Of a stretch of 64,000 nt of DNA, positions 1 to 8,791 are shown piece after piece. Positions within the stretch are counted from its first letter, which is position 1; each line of letters opens with the position of its first letter. The stretch is from assembly GCF_029946505.1 (NCBI RefSeq), contig NZ_JARZHG010000001.1, positions 372,001-436,000 on the forward strand, in the 5' to 3' direction. The position numbers and the translations under genes were made by a program. This DNA is from Polyangium sp. y55x31 (GTDB lineage Bacteria; Myxococcota_A; Polyangia; Polyangiales; Polyangiaceae). The notes beneath the pieces were generated by a model that saw nothing but the letters and a program-made list of their open reading frames with translations, did no database searches and had not been told where the DNA came from.

Positions 1-249
1 GCCCACGTGGCCGCGACGTTCACCACGCTCCTGCCCCTCGCGACGTTCGAGCTGCCCCCCGAGCTCGATCTCGCGCCCGTCACGATGACGATGGTGTGGC
101 ACGAAAGGACGCACGAGGATCCCGGGGCGCGCTGGCTGCGCGACGCGCTCGTGCGGGCCGCGCGGCCGCTCGCCCATGCGCGAGGATCCCGGGGTGATGA
201 AAAGGCCAAAAGCCGGAAAGCCCCGCTCGCCCCCGAGCGCGCCTCGTGA
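1..249 (+). CDS. LysR-family transcriptional regulator, C-terminal end (partial)
   Basis: The reading frame is open from the first base, so the 5' part lies outside the window. The visible stretch contains VTMTMVWHERTHEDPGARWL, which matches the usual end of the LysR effector-binding domain, where a W-H-x-R-x-x-x-D-P-x-x-x-W-L-R pattern precedes the last helix. About 30 further residues follow that helix, rich in Arg, Lys and Ala, and look like an unstructured tail. Family members are DNA-binding regulators acting with a small co-inducer. The target cannot be told because the DNA-binding domain and the divergent promoter are missing. The call rests on a short C-terminal signature, so it is moderate. 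Confidence 0.65.
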   Translation, partial: AHVAATFTTLLPLATFELPPELDLAPVTMTMVWHERTHEDPGARWLRDALVRAARPLAHARGSRGDEKAKSRKAPLAPERAS

Positions 250-264
250 CAGAGTAAAAACGTC

Positions 265-669
265 ATGAGCGACGCAAGCACGCAGGAGACGAAGGCGAAC
301 CTCCCCGCGATCCCCGAAGTCGAAGTGCCGCCCATGCCGGCCATTCCCGACGTCGAGGTGCCGAAGCTCGATCCGCCCGCCGGCGCAGGCGAAGGCCCGC
401 GCGTCCCCGAGGCGCCGCACCTTCCCCCGCCGCCCGTCCTTCCGCCGTCGCCGCTCGCGCCGCGCCCCCTCGCCGCAGCACCCCCGCCGCCCGCCGCCGC
501 CGCGCCGTACGTGCCGCCCATTCCCCCGGAAACCTATCCGGTGCCGGCCGCGCCCGAGGCCTACGCGACGCCCGAGCCGCCCGCGCCGTATCCCGTCCCC
601 GAGCCGCCGGCCGCATACCCCGTGCCCGAGCCGCCCGCGCCGTATCCGGTCCCCGAGCCGCCCGCCTGA
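265..669 (+). CDS. Proline-rich repeat protein of unknown function
   Basis: This 134-residue frame starts 15 bases after the preceding stop. I do not recognise a family. The first 60 residues carry a loose repeat of the type IPEVEVPPMP / IPDVEVPKLD. The last 50 residues are near-perfect repeats built on YPVPEPPA, about four copies, ending at the stop. There is no signal peptide, membrane segment or cysteine. Such P-E-P-A repeats are usually extended, disordered linkers or interaction regions. There is no clear Shine-Dalgarno sequence before the ATG, and high-GC DNA can give spurious proline-rich frames, so existence is only moderately sure. It lies between the LysR remnant and the FHA activator, on the same strand. 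Confidence 0.5.
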   Translation: MSDASTQETKANLPAIPEVEVPPMPAIPDVEVPKLDPPAGAGEGPRVPEAPHLPPPPVLPPSPLAPRPLAAAPPPPAAAAPYVPPIPPETYPVPAAPEAYATPEPPAPYPVPEPPAAYPVPEPPAPYPVPEPPA

Positions 670-750
670 TCGCAAGGAACCTCGCTGCGCCGAGCTCTCG
701 TTGTGACACATACGAGATCATCGTTCAGTCGCGAAGAACGATGCTCTACG

Positions 751-2595
751 ATGCACGCGAGGACCTTCATGCCCCACCTCGTCGTGCGCAAGCCGGGCCA
801 GATGGCCTATTCCGTGCCGCTCCCGGACGTCCTGCGCATCGGACGGCACGAGCAGAACGAGCTCGTCCTCGATGACCACCAGGTCTCCCGCCAGCACGCG
901 ACGCTCACGCGCACCGAAAAAGGCTTCGAGGTGCGCGATCTCGGCTCGCGGCACGGCACGCGGGTGAACGGCGAGCCCGTCGCGGCGCACGCCCTCGCCG
1001 AGGGGGACCGGATCCAGATCGGCAACGTGCTGCTCGAGCTCCACGAGGAGGACGAACGGACGATCGTGCACCACCAGGTCACGGCCGCCGGGCCGCCGCC
1101 GCGCAAGGCCGAGGCCGATCGGCGCCTGTCGCTGCTCTTCGACGTGAGCCGCGCGATCGGGGCGATGGGCGACACCGAGGTGATGCTCGGCGAGATGCTC
1201 GAGGCGATCGTGGACGTGCTCGGCGGCGAACGCGCGCTCGTGGGGCTCGGCGACGCGACCCGCGGCATCGTGCGGCGCTTTTGCCGGGCGCGACGTGGCT
1301 CCTCGCCGGACGTGGTCCTCTCGCGCGCGGTGCTCGAAGCGACGCTCGGCCGGCGCGAGGCGGTGATCGTGCGCGACGCGCTGCGGGACGCGGGGCTCGA
1401 GACCATGCACCGCGAGCGAATCGTATCGGCGATGGCCGTGCCGCTCGGGCTCTCGGCGAGGCCGGTGGGGCTGCTCTACGTGGACGATCGGCAAGAGGCA
1501 GCGCGCTTCCGGCCGGACGATCTCGATTACCTCACGGCCCTCGGGCACCTCGTCAGCGCGGCGCTGGAGAGCGCGGAGCGTTATCAGCGGGCGGAGGCCA
1601 TCGCGGAGGCGCTGACGGGCGGCGGCGTGACGGACGAGATCATCGGACGGAGCGCTGCCATGGCGCGGCTCCGGTCGCAAATCACGAAATATGCGGCCGC
1701 GGGGCACGCGAACGTGCTCGTGCGGGGCGAGAGCGGCTCGGGCAAGGAGCTCGTGGCGCGGGCCCTCCACGAGGCGAGCGCGCGCGCGGCGCGGCCGTTC
1801 GTCACCCTGAACTGCGCCGCGATCCCGGAGACGATGCTGGAGAGCGAGCTCTTCGGCTACGAGAAAGGCGCGTTCACGGGCGCGGTCGCGAAAAAACGCG
1901 GCAAGTTCGCGCTCGCGGACGGGGGGACCTTGTTCCTCGACGAGATCGGCGATCTGGCGCTGCCGGCGCAGGCCAAGCTCCTGCGCGCGCTGCAGGAGGG
2001 CGAGATCCAGCCGCTCGGCGCGGAGCGGACGCAGAAGGTCGACGTGCGCGTGGTGAGCGCGACGCACAAGGAGCTGATGAAGGAGATCGCGGAGAAGCGG
2101 TTCCGCGAGGATCTCTACTATCGGCTCGCGGTCGTGGAGATCGAGGTGCCGCCGCTGCGCGAGCGGGAGAGCGACGTCCTGCTCCTCGCCGCGGCGTTGA
2201 TGCGCAGATCGGCGTCCGCCATGGGCAAACGAATCGAGGGTTTCACGGAGGCCGCGCAATCGGCGCTCCTCCGGCACGATTGGCCGGGCAACGTGCGCGA
2301 GCTCCGCAACGAGGTCGAGCGCGCCGTGATCAACGCGGACGGGCCGCTCGTGGACGCGCACGACCTCTCCCCACGGCTCGGCGCGGCGCGGCCCAAGCCG
2401 GGGCAGCCGCGCGGCAAGAGCCTGGCCGAGCAATTCGCCGAGCTCGAACCGACGGAAAAAATGCTCGTGGAAGAGGCGATGTCACGGGCGAAAGGCAACG
2501 TGAGCGAGGCGGCGCGGCTGCTCGGGATCACGCGCATCATGATGAAGCGGCGCGTGGATCGGCTGATGGGCGGCGCGGGCAAGGACGAGGACTGA
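751..2595 (+). CDS. FHA-GAF sigma-54-dependent activator (enhancer-binding protein)
   Basis: About 614 residues in four parts. An N-terminal FHA domain (residues about 5-100, with [13 protein letters not shown] and VSRQH) binds phosphothreonine. A GAF-like sensor domain follows (about 125-280). The AAA+ domain (about 300-535) has Walker A GESGSGKE, the sigma-54 contact loop GAFTGA (1869-1886) and Walker [11 protein letters not shown]-terminal Fis-type helix-turn-helix ([19 protein letters not shown]) ends the protein. All parts needed for sigma-54 activation are present. The ATG at 751 is chosen; GTG 703 adds residues without homology, and ATG 769 (behind GCGAGGA) is an equally good start. 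The next two genes downstream each have a -24/-12 promoter and GATCGATC-type repeats, so this protein is the likely local activator. Kinase input through the FHA domain is inferred. Confidence 0.93.
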   Translation: MHARTFMPHLVVRKPGQMAYSVPLPDVLRIGRHEQNELVLDDHQVSRQHATLTRTEKGFEVRDLGSRHGTRVNGEPVAAHALAEGDRIQIGNVLLELHEEDERTIVHHQVTAAGPPPRKAEADRRLSLLFDVSRAIGAMGDTEVMLGEMLEAIVDVLGGERALVGLGDATRGIVRRFCRARRGSSPDVVLSRAVLEATLGRREAVIVRDALRDAGLETMHRERIVSAMAVPLGLSARPVGLLYVDDRQEAARFRPDDLDYLTALGHLVSAALESAERYQRAEAIAEALTGGGVTDEIIGRSAAMARLRSQITKYAAAGHANVLVRGESGSGKELVARALHEASARAARPFVTLNCAAIPETMLESELFGYEKGAFTGAVAKKRGKFALADGGTLFLDEIGDLALPAQAKLLRALQEGEIQPLGAERTQKVDVRVVSATHKELMKEIAEKRFREDLYYRLAVVEIEVPPLRERESDVLLLAAALMRRSASAMGKRIEGFTEAAQSALLRHDWPGNVRELRNEVERAVINADGPLVDAHDLSPRLGAARPKPGQPRGKSLAEQFAELEPTEKMLVEEAMSRAKGNVSEAARLLGITRIMMKRRVDRLMGGAGKDED

Positions 2596-2625
2596 GCGGA
2601 TCGCGGGGGCCGGAGGACGGATGGA

Positions 2626-2680
2626 TCAGGTGATCGATCGGTCGATCGACCGATCGACGATCCGATCGATCATCCGAAGG
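2626..2680. promoter_or_regulatory. Cluster of GATCGATC palindromes, probable activator binding sites
   Basis: Within 31-76 bases of the activator stop there are overlapping palindromes. TGATCGATCGG (2631-2641) is inverted as CCGATCGATCA (2662-2672), and between them lies the perfect 12-base palindrome GGTCGATCGACC (2640-2651). The cluster is 60-105 bases upstream of the -24 element at 2735, a normal distance for sigma-54 upstream activating sites. The same elements recur before the second promoter at 5.4 kb. The binding role is inferred from position and from the repetition. Confidence 0.6.
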
Positions 2681-2733
2681 GCCAGGCGGGGCGACTCCCG
2701 AAAAAAACCCTCGATTTTGGCTCGATTCACTCC

Positions 2734-2749
2734 TGGCACGGTTCACGCA
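2734..2749 (+). promoter_or_regulatory. Sigma-54 (-24/-12) promoter
   Basis: TGGCACGGTTCACGCA has GG at 2735-2736 and GC at 2747-2748 with exactly ten bases between, the invariant sigma-54 spacing. The -24 half is a perfect TGGCACG, while the -12 half (ACGCA) is weaker than TTGCA. Transcription would start near 2760, giving a leader of about 65 bases before the lipoprotein ATG. Confidence 0.7.
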
Positions 2750-2825
2750 ATCGCTCGCCGGCGAACGACGAGCCACCCCGCCCGATGACCGGCGCGGAGG
2801 CAGGGCTCCCCGGAGGTCTCTCGCC

Positions 2826-5366
2826 ATGCTCTCGACGACGCGTCTCTACCGCTCCTCGCTCCGCTCGCTGCTCCTCGCCGCCCCGCTCGCGCTCGCGGCC
2901 GCGCCCCTCGCCGGCTGCGCCGCCTCGTCCGGCGCCGAGGACGAGAGCTTCACGGACGAGGATTCGCAGGCCCTCGCGACCGAGAGCTGCAATGGCATCG
3001 ACGACGACGGCGACGATCGGATCGACGAGGACGGAGCCTGCGATTGCCAGACGTACGTGCACGGCGGCCACGAATACCGCGTATGCCAGGACCAGCTCGA
3101 TCACGCGACCGCGCAGGCGATGTGCGAGGGTCGCGGCCATGGCCTCGCCCGTATCGAGGGCCTCGCCGAAAACGCGTTTCTGCAGCCGTTCGCCGTGGGC
3201 ACGCAAGGGTTCTGGATCGATCTGAACGACCGCGTCACCGAGGGAAATTATCGCTGGTCGAACGGTTTTTCCCCCTCGTTCCTGAACTGGTCCGCGTACG
3301 AGCCCAACAATGCGGGCAACGAAGATTGCGGCATGATGTGGGACACGGGCAAGTGGAACGACCTCAATTGCGCCTGGACGAACAAGACGTTCTGCGAGCT
3401 CCAGGATCCCGTCGCCTGGGTCGAGCTCGTCAATGCGACGAACCCCTCGGGGACGCGCCTCGAAAGGGCAGCGGCGGGGGTGGGCGGCGCGCGTTCGTCG
3501 GGGAACATCGGCGCCGGGGATGGATTCGTGCAGTTCTCGCCGGGCGAGGTCACGTGGAAAAAGGCCGCGGGCCTCGGCGTGGGGAACACGAGCACGAACC
3601 GCAGCGACATCGAGTTCGGCATTTATTTCACGCATGACGCGAGCGGCGCGCCGCTCCTTCGTGTCCAGGAGGGCGCCTACGACAAAGGCAGCTTCGGGAC
3701 GTACGCCTCGGACGACGTCTTCCGCGTGGAGGTCGTCTCCGGCAAGGTGCGTTATCTTCGCAATGGCCTTCCGTTCTACACGAGCGCCACGGCGCCCACG
3801 GCGGGCATGGTCCTCGACACGAGCCTCGAAGGGGCCGGCGCGATCCTCACCGACGCGCGCGTCCACGGCTGCGTGACGGACGAGCTCGGGTGCGTGAAGC
3901 CCGGGTTCTGGGACGACGTCGTGTATGCGATGGCGCGCGAGAACAACCTGCGTCGGGTCGGCAGCGCGGTCGCGGGCGCGGTCTCCCGAAAATCGATCCC
4001 GCTCGGCTCGAATGGATACGTGGAGTTCTCCACGGGCGAGATCAGCACAAAAAAGGCCGCCGGGCTCGGCGCCGGCAATACGAGCGCGAGCCGCAGCGAC
4101 ATCGAGTATGGCATTTACCTGACGCACGACGCGAGCGGAAACCCGCTGGTCCGCGTCCAGGAGGGCGCGTTCGACAAGGGCAGCTTCGGGACGTACACCG
4201 CGAACGACATGTTCCGTGTGGAGGTCCTGGACGGCAAGGTGCGTTATCTCCGCAATGGCGTGCCCTTCTACACGAGCCTCGCCGCGCCGAGCGCGGATCT
4301 CCGCCTCGACACGAGCCTCGAAGACGTCGGCGCCACGATCACGAACGCGGCGCTCGAGACGTGCAAGCCGAACGATGTGGCGTGTATCGATCCGGGCATG
4401 TGGGACGACGTGCGGTATGCCTTCGCCACGGAGGGCGAGCTCGAAAGCGTGTGGGGGACGAGCGCGATCGGTGGGGCGATCTCGCGCGCGTCGATCCCCT
4501 TCGGCGCGGAAGGGTACATGCAGTTCACCGTGATCGACACCGCCACGAAAAAAGCGGCCGGCCTCGGGGCCGGGAACAGCAGCGAGCATCGCAATGACAT
4601 CGATTACGGCATTTACCTGACCCACGACGCGAGCGGCGCGCCGCTCCTCCGCGTGCAGGAAGGCGCCTACGACAAGGGCAGCTTCGGGACGTACGCCGCG
4701 GGCGACGTCTTCCGCGTCGAGGTCCAGGGCGGCGAGGTGCGTTATCTCCGCAATGGTGTGCCTTTCTACACGAGCCGCACCGCGCCGACCACGGATCTGC
4801 GCATCGACACCAGCCTGGAGACCCTCGGCGCCGTCTTCATGGACATGGACATCGTGACGTGCGCGGACGGCGATACGAAGTGCATCGATCCGGGCTTCTG
4901 GGACGACGTCCGTTACATCTTCGCCGACGGTAACGCGCTCGAAAGCGTGTCCGGGACGAGCAGCATCGGCGGCGCGGTGTCGCACCAGACGATCGCGGTC
5001 GGGCAGAATGGGTACGCCGAGTTCTCCGCGGCCGAGGTCGCCGCGAAGAAGGCCGCCGGCCTCGGAGCGGTGAACACGAGCGAGCACCGCAACGACATCG
5101 AGTACGGGATTTACTTCACCCACGACGCGAGCGGCGCGCCGCTCGTCCGGGTCCAGGAGGGCGCGTTCGACAAGGGCAGCTTCGGGACGTACACGGAAAA
5201 CGACGTCTTCCGCGTCCAGGTCTCGGGGAGCACCGTGCGTTACCTCCGCAATGGGACCGTGTTCTACACGAGCCTGACGCCCCGGAGCGCGGCCCTCGCG
5301 CTCGATACGAGCCTGGAGAACGTCGGGGCCATCCTCGACGGAATGGCCGTCCTGATCACGCCGTGA
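2826..5366 (+). CDS. C-type lectin lipoprotein with four tandem ~160-residue repeats
   Basis: An 846-residue exported lipoprotein. It has a signal peptide with lipobox LAGC (Cys about 31), a short acidic linker, and a MopE-like motif CNGIDDDGDDRIDEDGAC (about 57-74) of the kind thought to bind calcium. A C-type lectin-like domain (about 75-195) carries the family features WIDLND, EPNN and CGMMW...WNDLNC. Then come four tandem repeats of about 160 residues, each with KKAAGLG, YGIYxTHDASG, a VQEG-(AY/AF)-DKGSFGTY block and VRYLRNGxxFYTS. Repeats 2-4 open with CxPGxWDDVxYAxA. The repeat resembles beta-sandwich modules in other bacterial surface proteins, but I cannot name the family. A role in carbohydrate or surface binding is inferred. 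The gene stands alone behind a sigma-54 promoter. Confidence 0.85.
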   Translation: MLSTTRLYRSSLRSLLLAAPLALAAAPLAGCAASSGAEDESFTDEDSQALATESCNGIDDDGDDRIDEDGACDCQTYVHGGHEYRVCQDQLDHATAQAMCEGRGHGLARIEGLAENAFLQPFAVGTQGFWIDLNDRVTEGNYRWSNGFSPSFLNWSAYEPNNAGNEDCGMMWDTGKWNDLNCAWTNKTFCELQDPVAWVELVNATNPSGTRLERAAAGVGGARSSGNIGAGDGFVQFSPGEVTWKKAAGLGVGNTSTNRSDIEFGIYFTHDASGAPLLRVQEGAYDKGSFGTYASDDVFRVEVVSGKVRYLRNGLPFYTSATAPTAGMVLDTSLEGAGAILTDARVHGCVTDELGCVKPGFWDDVVYAMARENNLRRVGSAVAGAVSRKSIPLGSNGYVEFSTGEISTKKAAGLGAGNTSASRSDIEYGIYLTHDASGNPLVRVQEGAFDKGSFGTYTANDMFRVEVLDGKVRYLRNGVPFYTSLAAPSADLRLDTSLEDVGATITNAALETCKPNDVACIDPGMWDDVRYAFATEGELESVWGTSAIGGAISRASIPFGAEGYMQFTVIDTATKKAAGLGAGNSSEHRNDIDYGIYLTHDASGAPLLRVQEGAYDKGSFGTYAAGDVFRVEVQGGEVRYLRNGVPFYTSRTAPTTDLRIDTSLETLGAVFMDMDIVTCADGDTKCIDPGFWDDVRYIFADGNALESVSGTSSIGGAVSHQTIAVGQNGYAEFSAAEVAAKKAAGLGAVNTSEHRNDIEYGIYFTHDASGAPLVRVQEGAFDKGSFGTYTENDVFRVQVSGSTVRYLRNGTVFYTSLTPRSAALALDTSLENVGAILDGMAVLITP

Positions 5367-5380
5367 AACGCGGGCCCTCG

Positions 5381-5445
5381 GGTGGATCGATCGAGTGATC
5401 GATCCACCTGCATCTTCCGATCGATCAACCGATCGATCGATCTTC
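5381..5445. promoter_or_regulatory. Second GATCGATC cluster, with a perfect 12-bp inverted repeat
   Basis: GGTGGATCGATC (5381-5392) is perfectly inverted as GATCGATCCACC (5397-5408) around the spacer GAGT. It is followed by CCGATCGATCA (5417-5427) and CCGATCGATCGATC (5429-5442). The elements match those at 2.63 kb. They lie 65-130 bases upstream of the next -24/-12 promoter. The inverted repeat is 14 bases behind a stop codon and could also act as a terminator, but no T-run follows it, so activator binding is preferred. Confidence 0.6.
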
Positions 5446-5510
5446 CACCTCGCTCCTGCCCCTGCGCGAAACCACCAAGGATTTCCGCGATCAGGTGCCC
5501 TCCCCTCCCC

Positions 5511-5526
5511 TGGCACGCCGCCTGCT
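5511..5526 (+). promoter_or_regulatory. Sigma-54 (-24/-12) promoter
   Basis: TGGCACGCCGCCTGCT has GG at 5512-5513 and GC at 5524-5525 with ten bases between. It is close to the full TGGCACG-N4-TTGCW consensus. The start of transcription would be near 5537, about 45 bases before the small lipoprotein gene. Confidence 0.75.
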
Positions 5527-5581
5527 TTGACGTCTCCCCGAACGCGGCGCCCCGCATCGGCGCCCCAGAGAGGTCTTCCCC

Positions 5582-5854
5582 ATGCTTCGCTCCACGTCGC
5601 TCCTCGGTCTCGTCCTCGTCTCGCTTTCGTCCGTCTTCACGACCGGCTGCATCGCCGAATCGAGCGAGCCTGCGTCTCTCATCTGGTACGACGACGAGTT
5701 CAACGCCTGCTATACCACGGGCAAGGATGGCAAGGCTGTCGAGGTGCCTTGCGACGGCGCCCTCGACGCGCCCTTCGAGACGCAGGAGGTCCCGCCGGAT
5801 CTCGGCTGCACGACGCCCGACGATTGCGACAAATCGGGCAGCAGCGACGATTGA
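5582..5854 (+). CDS. Small exported lipoprotein of unknown function
   Basis: A 90-residue protein with a clear lipoprotein signal: a hydrophobic stretch, then FTTGC with the lipidated Cys near residue 23. The mature part is about 67 residues, acidic, with three further cysteines and a GCTTPDDCDKSG tail like the short Cys-loop motifs of myxobacterial surface proteins. I know no family for it. It has its own -24/-12 promoter and upstream repeat cluster. Its leader ends in GAGGTCTTCCCC before the ATG, close to GAGGTCTCTCGCC before the lectin lipoprotein, so the two genes probably form one regulon. It ends five bases from the stop of a kinase gene on the opposite strand. Confidence 0.8.
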   Translation: MLRSTSLLGLVLVSLSSVFTTGCIAESSEPASLIWYDDEFNACYTTGKDGKAVEVPCDGALDAPFETQEVPPDLGCTTPDDCDKSGSSDD

Positions 5855-5859
5855 CCCGC

Positions 5860-8523
5860 TCAGCGCGGCAGGAGCGACTCGATCCGCGAAACGCAGCGCT
5901 TCTCCCATTGCTCGGTCGCGCTGCACGCGGCGAGCGCCTCCCGCGCGAGCTTCGTTTTCCCCGCGGCGCGATACACGAGCCCTCGCCAGATCGCGTCCTC
6001 GCACGATCCCCGCGCCGACAGACGCCCGAGCCATTCGACCGCGGCCTCGGGATCGACCCAGAGATACGCGCCGACCATGGTCTTCGCGATCGACGGATCC
6101 GACGTGACCTTCGCGCGCATCTCCGCCTCGATCTCGGCGAGCCTCCGCCGGTGCTCCGGCAAGATGGCCTTGCCCCGGGCCTTTCCGACCCGCAAGAGCC
6201 CCCGAATGGCCGCGGCCTCGGCCCACGCGCTGCCGGCGAGCGCTTCGACGTCCGTGATCTCCCGCTCGAACGCCTGTGTCGCCTCGTCGAGCCGCCCGAC
6301 GCGGAGGAGCACCACGCCGCGCCGGAAATACACGCCCATCTGCTCCGGCGGAATGCCCGCCCGCCGCGCGATCGACCGGGCGCCGAGCCGCCGCTCCTCC
6401 TCGTGAAACGCGATCAACGCCTCGGACTTCTTCTCGGCGACGAGCATGCGATCATTCGCCAGCGCCAGGCTGACCGAATACTTGAGCACCCGCCCCGAGA
6501 GGCTCCGATCGAGCTCGAGGACCCGTTCGAGCGAGAGCATGGCCTCCTCGTCGCGACACGCGCGATCCTGGAGGCGCGCGAGCGACAGGTACACGTCCGC
6601 GAGCGCCGGAGCGACCCCGAGCGCCGCGTCACACGCGGCCTTCGCCCGCTCGATCGAGGCATCCGTGGGTTTGTCGCCGCCCACTTCGAGCGCGACCTGC
6701 ATGAGCCGGCAGCGCGTGACGAGCGCCGTCGGATCCTGCGGCCGAATCGCGAGCGCCTGCTCGATCCCCGCATTCGCGTCGGCCATTCTCGAAGCCGGCG
6801 TCCCCTCCCCCGCGCCCATCGAGCGCAGATGCGCGCGCTCGACGAGCGCCGGGACGAACGCCGGATCGGCGGCGATCGCTCGATCGAGGAGCCGGAGCCC
6901 CTCGGAAAAATGCTCTTTCCGGGGCCCGGGCCCCACCATCTTGTAATAATCGAGCAGGCTCTCCCTCGCGGCCTCGTTTTCCGTGCCGAGCGTGGCCCTG
7001 CGGCGCTTGACCCAGTGGCGCACGACGAGCCGCGCCTCGTCGAGGACACGTGCGCGCAGGATCTCCAGCGGCCGCGTGACGTCATTTGCGTCGGCGTCGA
7101 CCTCGACGGGCTCGCCCGGCAATGCCTCTTTTTCGTCGCCCACCGGATCGAGCTGCGCCGAGAGCCGGAGCGTGCCGCCCACGCGCTGCACGCTGCCCCG
7201 CACCCAGAAGGCCACGCCCGCCGCGAGCGCCGCGTCTCGATCGGCCGGCGCGCTCTCGGAGAGCCGAACCTCCGGCATCGTGCGGAGCCCCGCCCGCACG
7301 ACCTCGGGCGCGCTGAGGGACAAACCATTCCACGCCGCGTCGCCCGTGAGGTTTTCGAAAGGAAGAACGACGAGGGTCGCGCGCTCGTCCGCAGCCGAGG
7401 GCGACGCGGACGCGCTCGGCGAGGTTTGCGGTCCGAGGTCTTCGTCGCGGGAAAACGGCCTCCAATGGCGAAGATCGCCGCGCGGGAGCTGCGCCAGGAG
7501 AAAGAGGCTCAGGAGCAGCAGCGGCGGGACGAGGGAGAGCTTCCACCATTGAAATGGGGCGGGCGCGCGAGAAGGATCCGGCTCGGGTTCGGACAAACCG
7601 CGCAACGTGCTCCGGGCCTGCGTCGCGTCCCGCGCCCGCGCGAGCGCGGCCCCGAGCTCGCCTGCGGAGGCGAATCGACCGTCCGGATCCTTGGCGAGCG
7701 CCCGCGAAAGGAGCTCGCGAAGGGCCTGGAGAACGGGCTCGGCGAGGCCCGGCACCTCGAGCGTCGCTGGATCGCTGCGCAGGATCGCGGTCGAAATCGT
7801 CCCGGGCGAGCCCTGACCGAATGGAGATCGCCCCGTGAAGAGCTCGTATCCGAGGATGCCCAGGGCAAAGACGTCGCTGCGGATGTCGAGCTTTTCGCCC
7901 TTGAGTTGCTCGGGCGACATGTACGCGGGCGTGCCCGCCCCGCCCGCCGTCGTGGTCGCGACGCCAATCCCCGGCTCACGCGCGAGGCCGAAGTCGGCGA
8001 CGAGGCAACGCCCATCCCGCCGAACGAGAACGTTTTCAGGCTTGAGATCCCGATGCACCACGCCGCGCTCGTGGGCCGCGGCGACGCCGTCGACGATCTG
8101 CTGGAACATGTCGAGCGCACGCGCGGGCGGTAGAGGCCCGGCAGCGAGCAGGTGCCGCAGCGTGCTGCCGGGGGCGAGCTCCATCGTGAGGAACGTGAGC
8201 GACTCGGACTCGCCGAGGTCGAAGACGCGGCAGACGTTCGGATGCGTGATCTTGCGGGCGATCTTGACCTCGTCGCGGAAACGCGCGAGCGCCGCGGGAT
8301 CCCCGACGCGATCGGGCAAGATGACCTTGAGCGCGACATCCTCGTCGAGCGCTCGATCGTGCACGCGCCACACGGCGCCCATGCCGCCCGCGCCGAGGCG
8401 CGCCACGACCTCGTATCGCCCGGCCACGACCTGGCCCACGCGGAGCACGTCCCCAGACGCCGCGGAAATGACCTCCGGCGCTTCGGGCGCCGTGGGCAAA
8501 CCGGAGAGCTCGGGCTTCACCAT
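5860..8523 (-). CDS. Membrane-anchored Ser/Thr protein kinase with C-terminal TPR region
   Basis: An 887-residue Hanks-type kinase. The catalytic domain spans about 36-300: glycine loop LGAGGMGAVW, ATP-binding K66 in VALKVIL, catalytic HRDLKPEN at 157-164, DFG at 177-179 and activation-segment YMSPEQ. All key residues are present. A single membrane segment follows near 330-350 (KLSLVPPLLLLSLFLLAQL). The outer part contains a TolB/FlgO-like fold (VVLPFENLTGD to about 470), then repeated TPR-like helices to the end. The layout suggests an envelope sensor whose C-terminal scaffold controls a cytoplasmic kinase. It converges on the sigma-54 lipoprotein cluster and could supply phosphothreonine to the FHA activator; that link is inferred. 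The start codon abuts a hexanucleotide repeat tract, with GGAAGGAAAG as ribosome-binding site. Confidence 0.93.
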   Translation of the reverse strand: MVKPELSGLPTAPEAPEVISAASGDVLRVGQVVAGRYEVVARLGAGGMGAVWRVHDRALDEDVALKVILPDRVGDPAALARFRDEVKIARKITHPNVCRVFDLGESESLTFLTMELAPGSTLRHLLAAGPLPPARALDMFQQIVDGVAAAHERGVVHRDLKPENVLVRRDGRCLVADFGLAREPGIGVATTTAGGAGTPAYMSPEQLKGEKLDIRSDVFALGILGYELFTGRSPFGQGSPGTISTAILRSDPATLEVPGLAEPVLQALRELLSRALAKDPDGRFASAGELGAALARARDATQARSTLRGLSEPEPDPSRAPAPFQWWKLSLVPPLLLLSLFLLAQLPRGDLRHWRPFSRDEDLGPQTSPSASASPSAADERATLVVLPFENLTGDAAWNGLSLSAPEVVRAGLRTMPEVRLSESAPADRDAALAAGVAFWVRGSVQRVGGTLRLSAQLDPVGDEKEALPGEPVEVDADANDVTRPLEILRARVLDEARLVVRHWVKRRRATLGTENEAARESLLDYYKMVGPGPRKEHFSEGLRLLDRAIAADPAFVPALVERAHLRSMGAGEGTPASRMADANAGIEQALAIRPQDPTALVTRCRLMQVALEVGGDKPTDASIERAKAACDAALGVAPALADVYLSLARLQDRACRDEEAMLSLERVLELDRSLSGRVLKYSVSLALANDRMLVAEKKSEALIAFHEEERRLGARSIARRAGIPPEQMGVYFRRGVVLLRVGRLDEATQAFEREITDVEALAGSAWAEAAAIRGLLRVGKARGKAILPEHRRRLAEIEAEMRAKVTSDPSIAKTMVGAYLWVDPEAAVEWLGRLSARGSCEDAIWRGLVYRAAGKTKLAREALAACSATEQWEKRCVSRIESLLPR

Positions 8524-8530
8524 GGGACTT

Positions 8531-8586
8531 TCCTTCCGCTACCGCTATCACTACCGCGACCGCTCCCGCCACTGCTTCCGCTTCCG
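8531..8586. repeat. Degenerate hexanucleotide repeat (NNCCGC)n
   Basis: About nine units of period 6 (TTCCGC, TACCGC, TATCAC, TACCGC, GACCGC, TCCCGC and so on) lie directly before the kinase start and reach its ribosome-binding site. A very similar tract of the same length is at 12531-12583. No protein is supported across this one. Confidence 0.6.
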
Positions 8587-8700
8587 AAGGCGAAGGCGGA
8601 CGTATGCGTCCACCACATGAATGGGAATCCAGTCGGATCCAGTGACGCCAGCGTGACGGCGGATGTGCCAGCTCTCGGGGTGACGAGGCAACGAGGGACG

Positions 8701-8724
8701 CGCTTCGCGTTCCGGGCGGCTGCG
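8701..8724 (+). repeat. 24-base sequence shared with 12426-12449
   Basis: This 24-base stretch, beginning CGCTTCGCG and ending GGCGGCTGCG, matches the reverse complement of 12426-12449 at 23 of 24 positions. Both copies are about 100 bases from a hexanucleotide repeat tract. It may be part of a small dispersed element whose borders I cannot define. Confidence 0.4.
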
Positions 8725-8791
8725 GAGCAAGCGGACGCGGTCAGCCGTAGGTGTTGACATCGTCCGAGACGGAAGCGACCATCACGCGCTC

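Noticed and set aside
718-2433. Long open frame on the minus strand opposite the activator gene
   Set aside because: It is the shadow of a high-GC gene: the composition is Arg/His/Leu-rich and there is no family, signal or start.
5381-5408. Intrinsic terminator of the lectin lipoprotein gene
   Set aside because: The hairpin is perfect but has no T-run, and the same palindromes occur before the other sigma-54 promoter. An enhancer site explains both better.
8551-8760. 69-codon frame on the minus strand between the kinase and the STAS-like gene
   Set aside because: It reads somewhat like protein but includes part of the hexanucleotide tract, and has no ribosome-binding site or family. It is left as intergenic.
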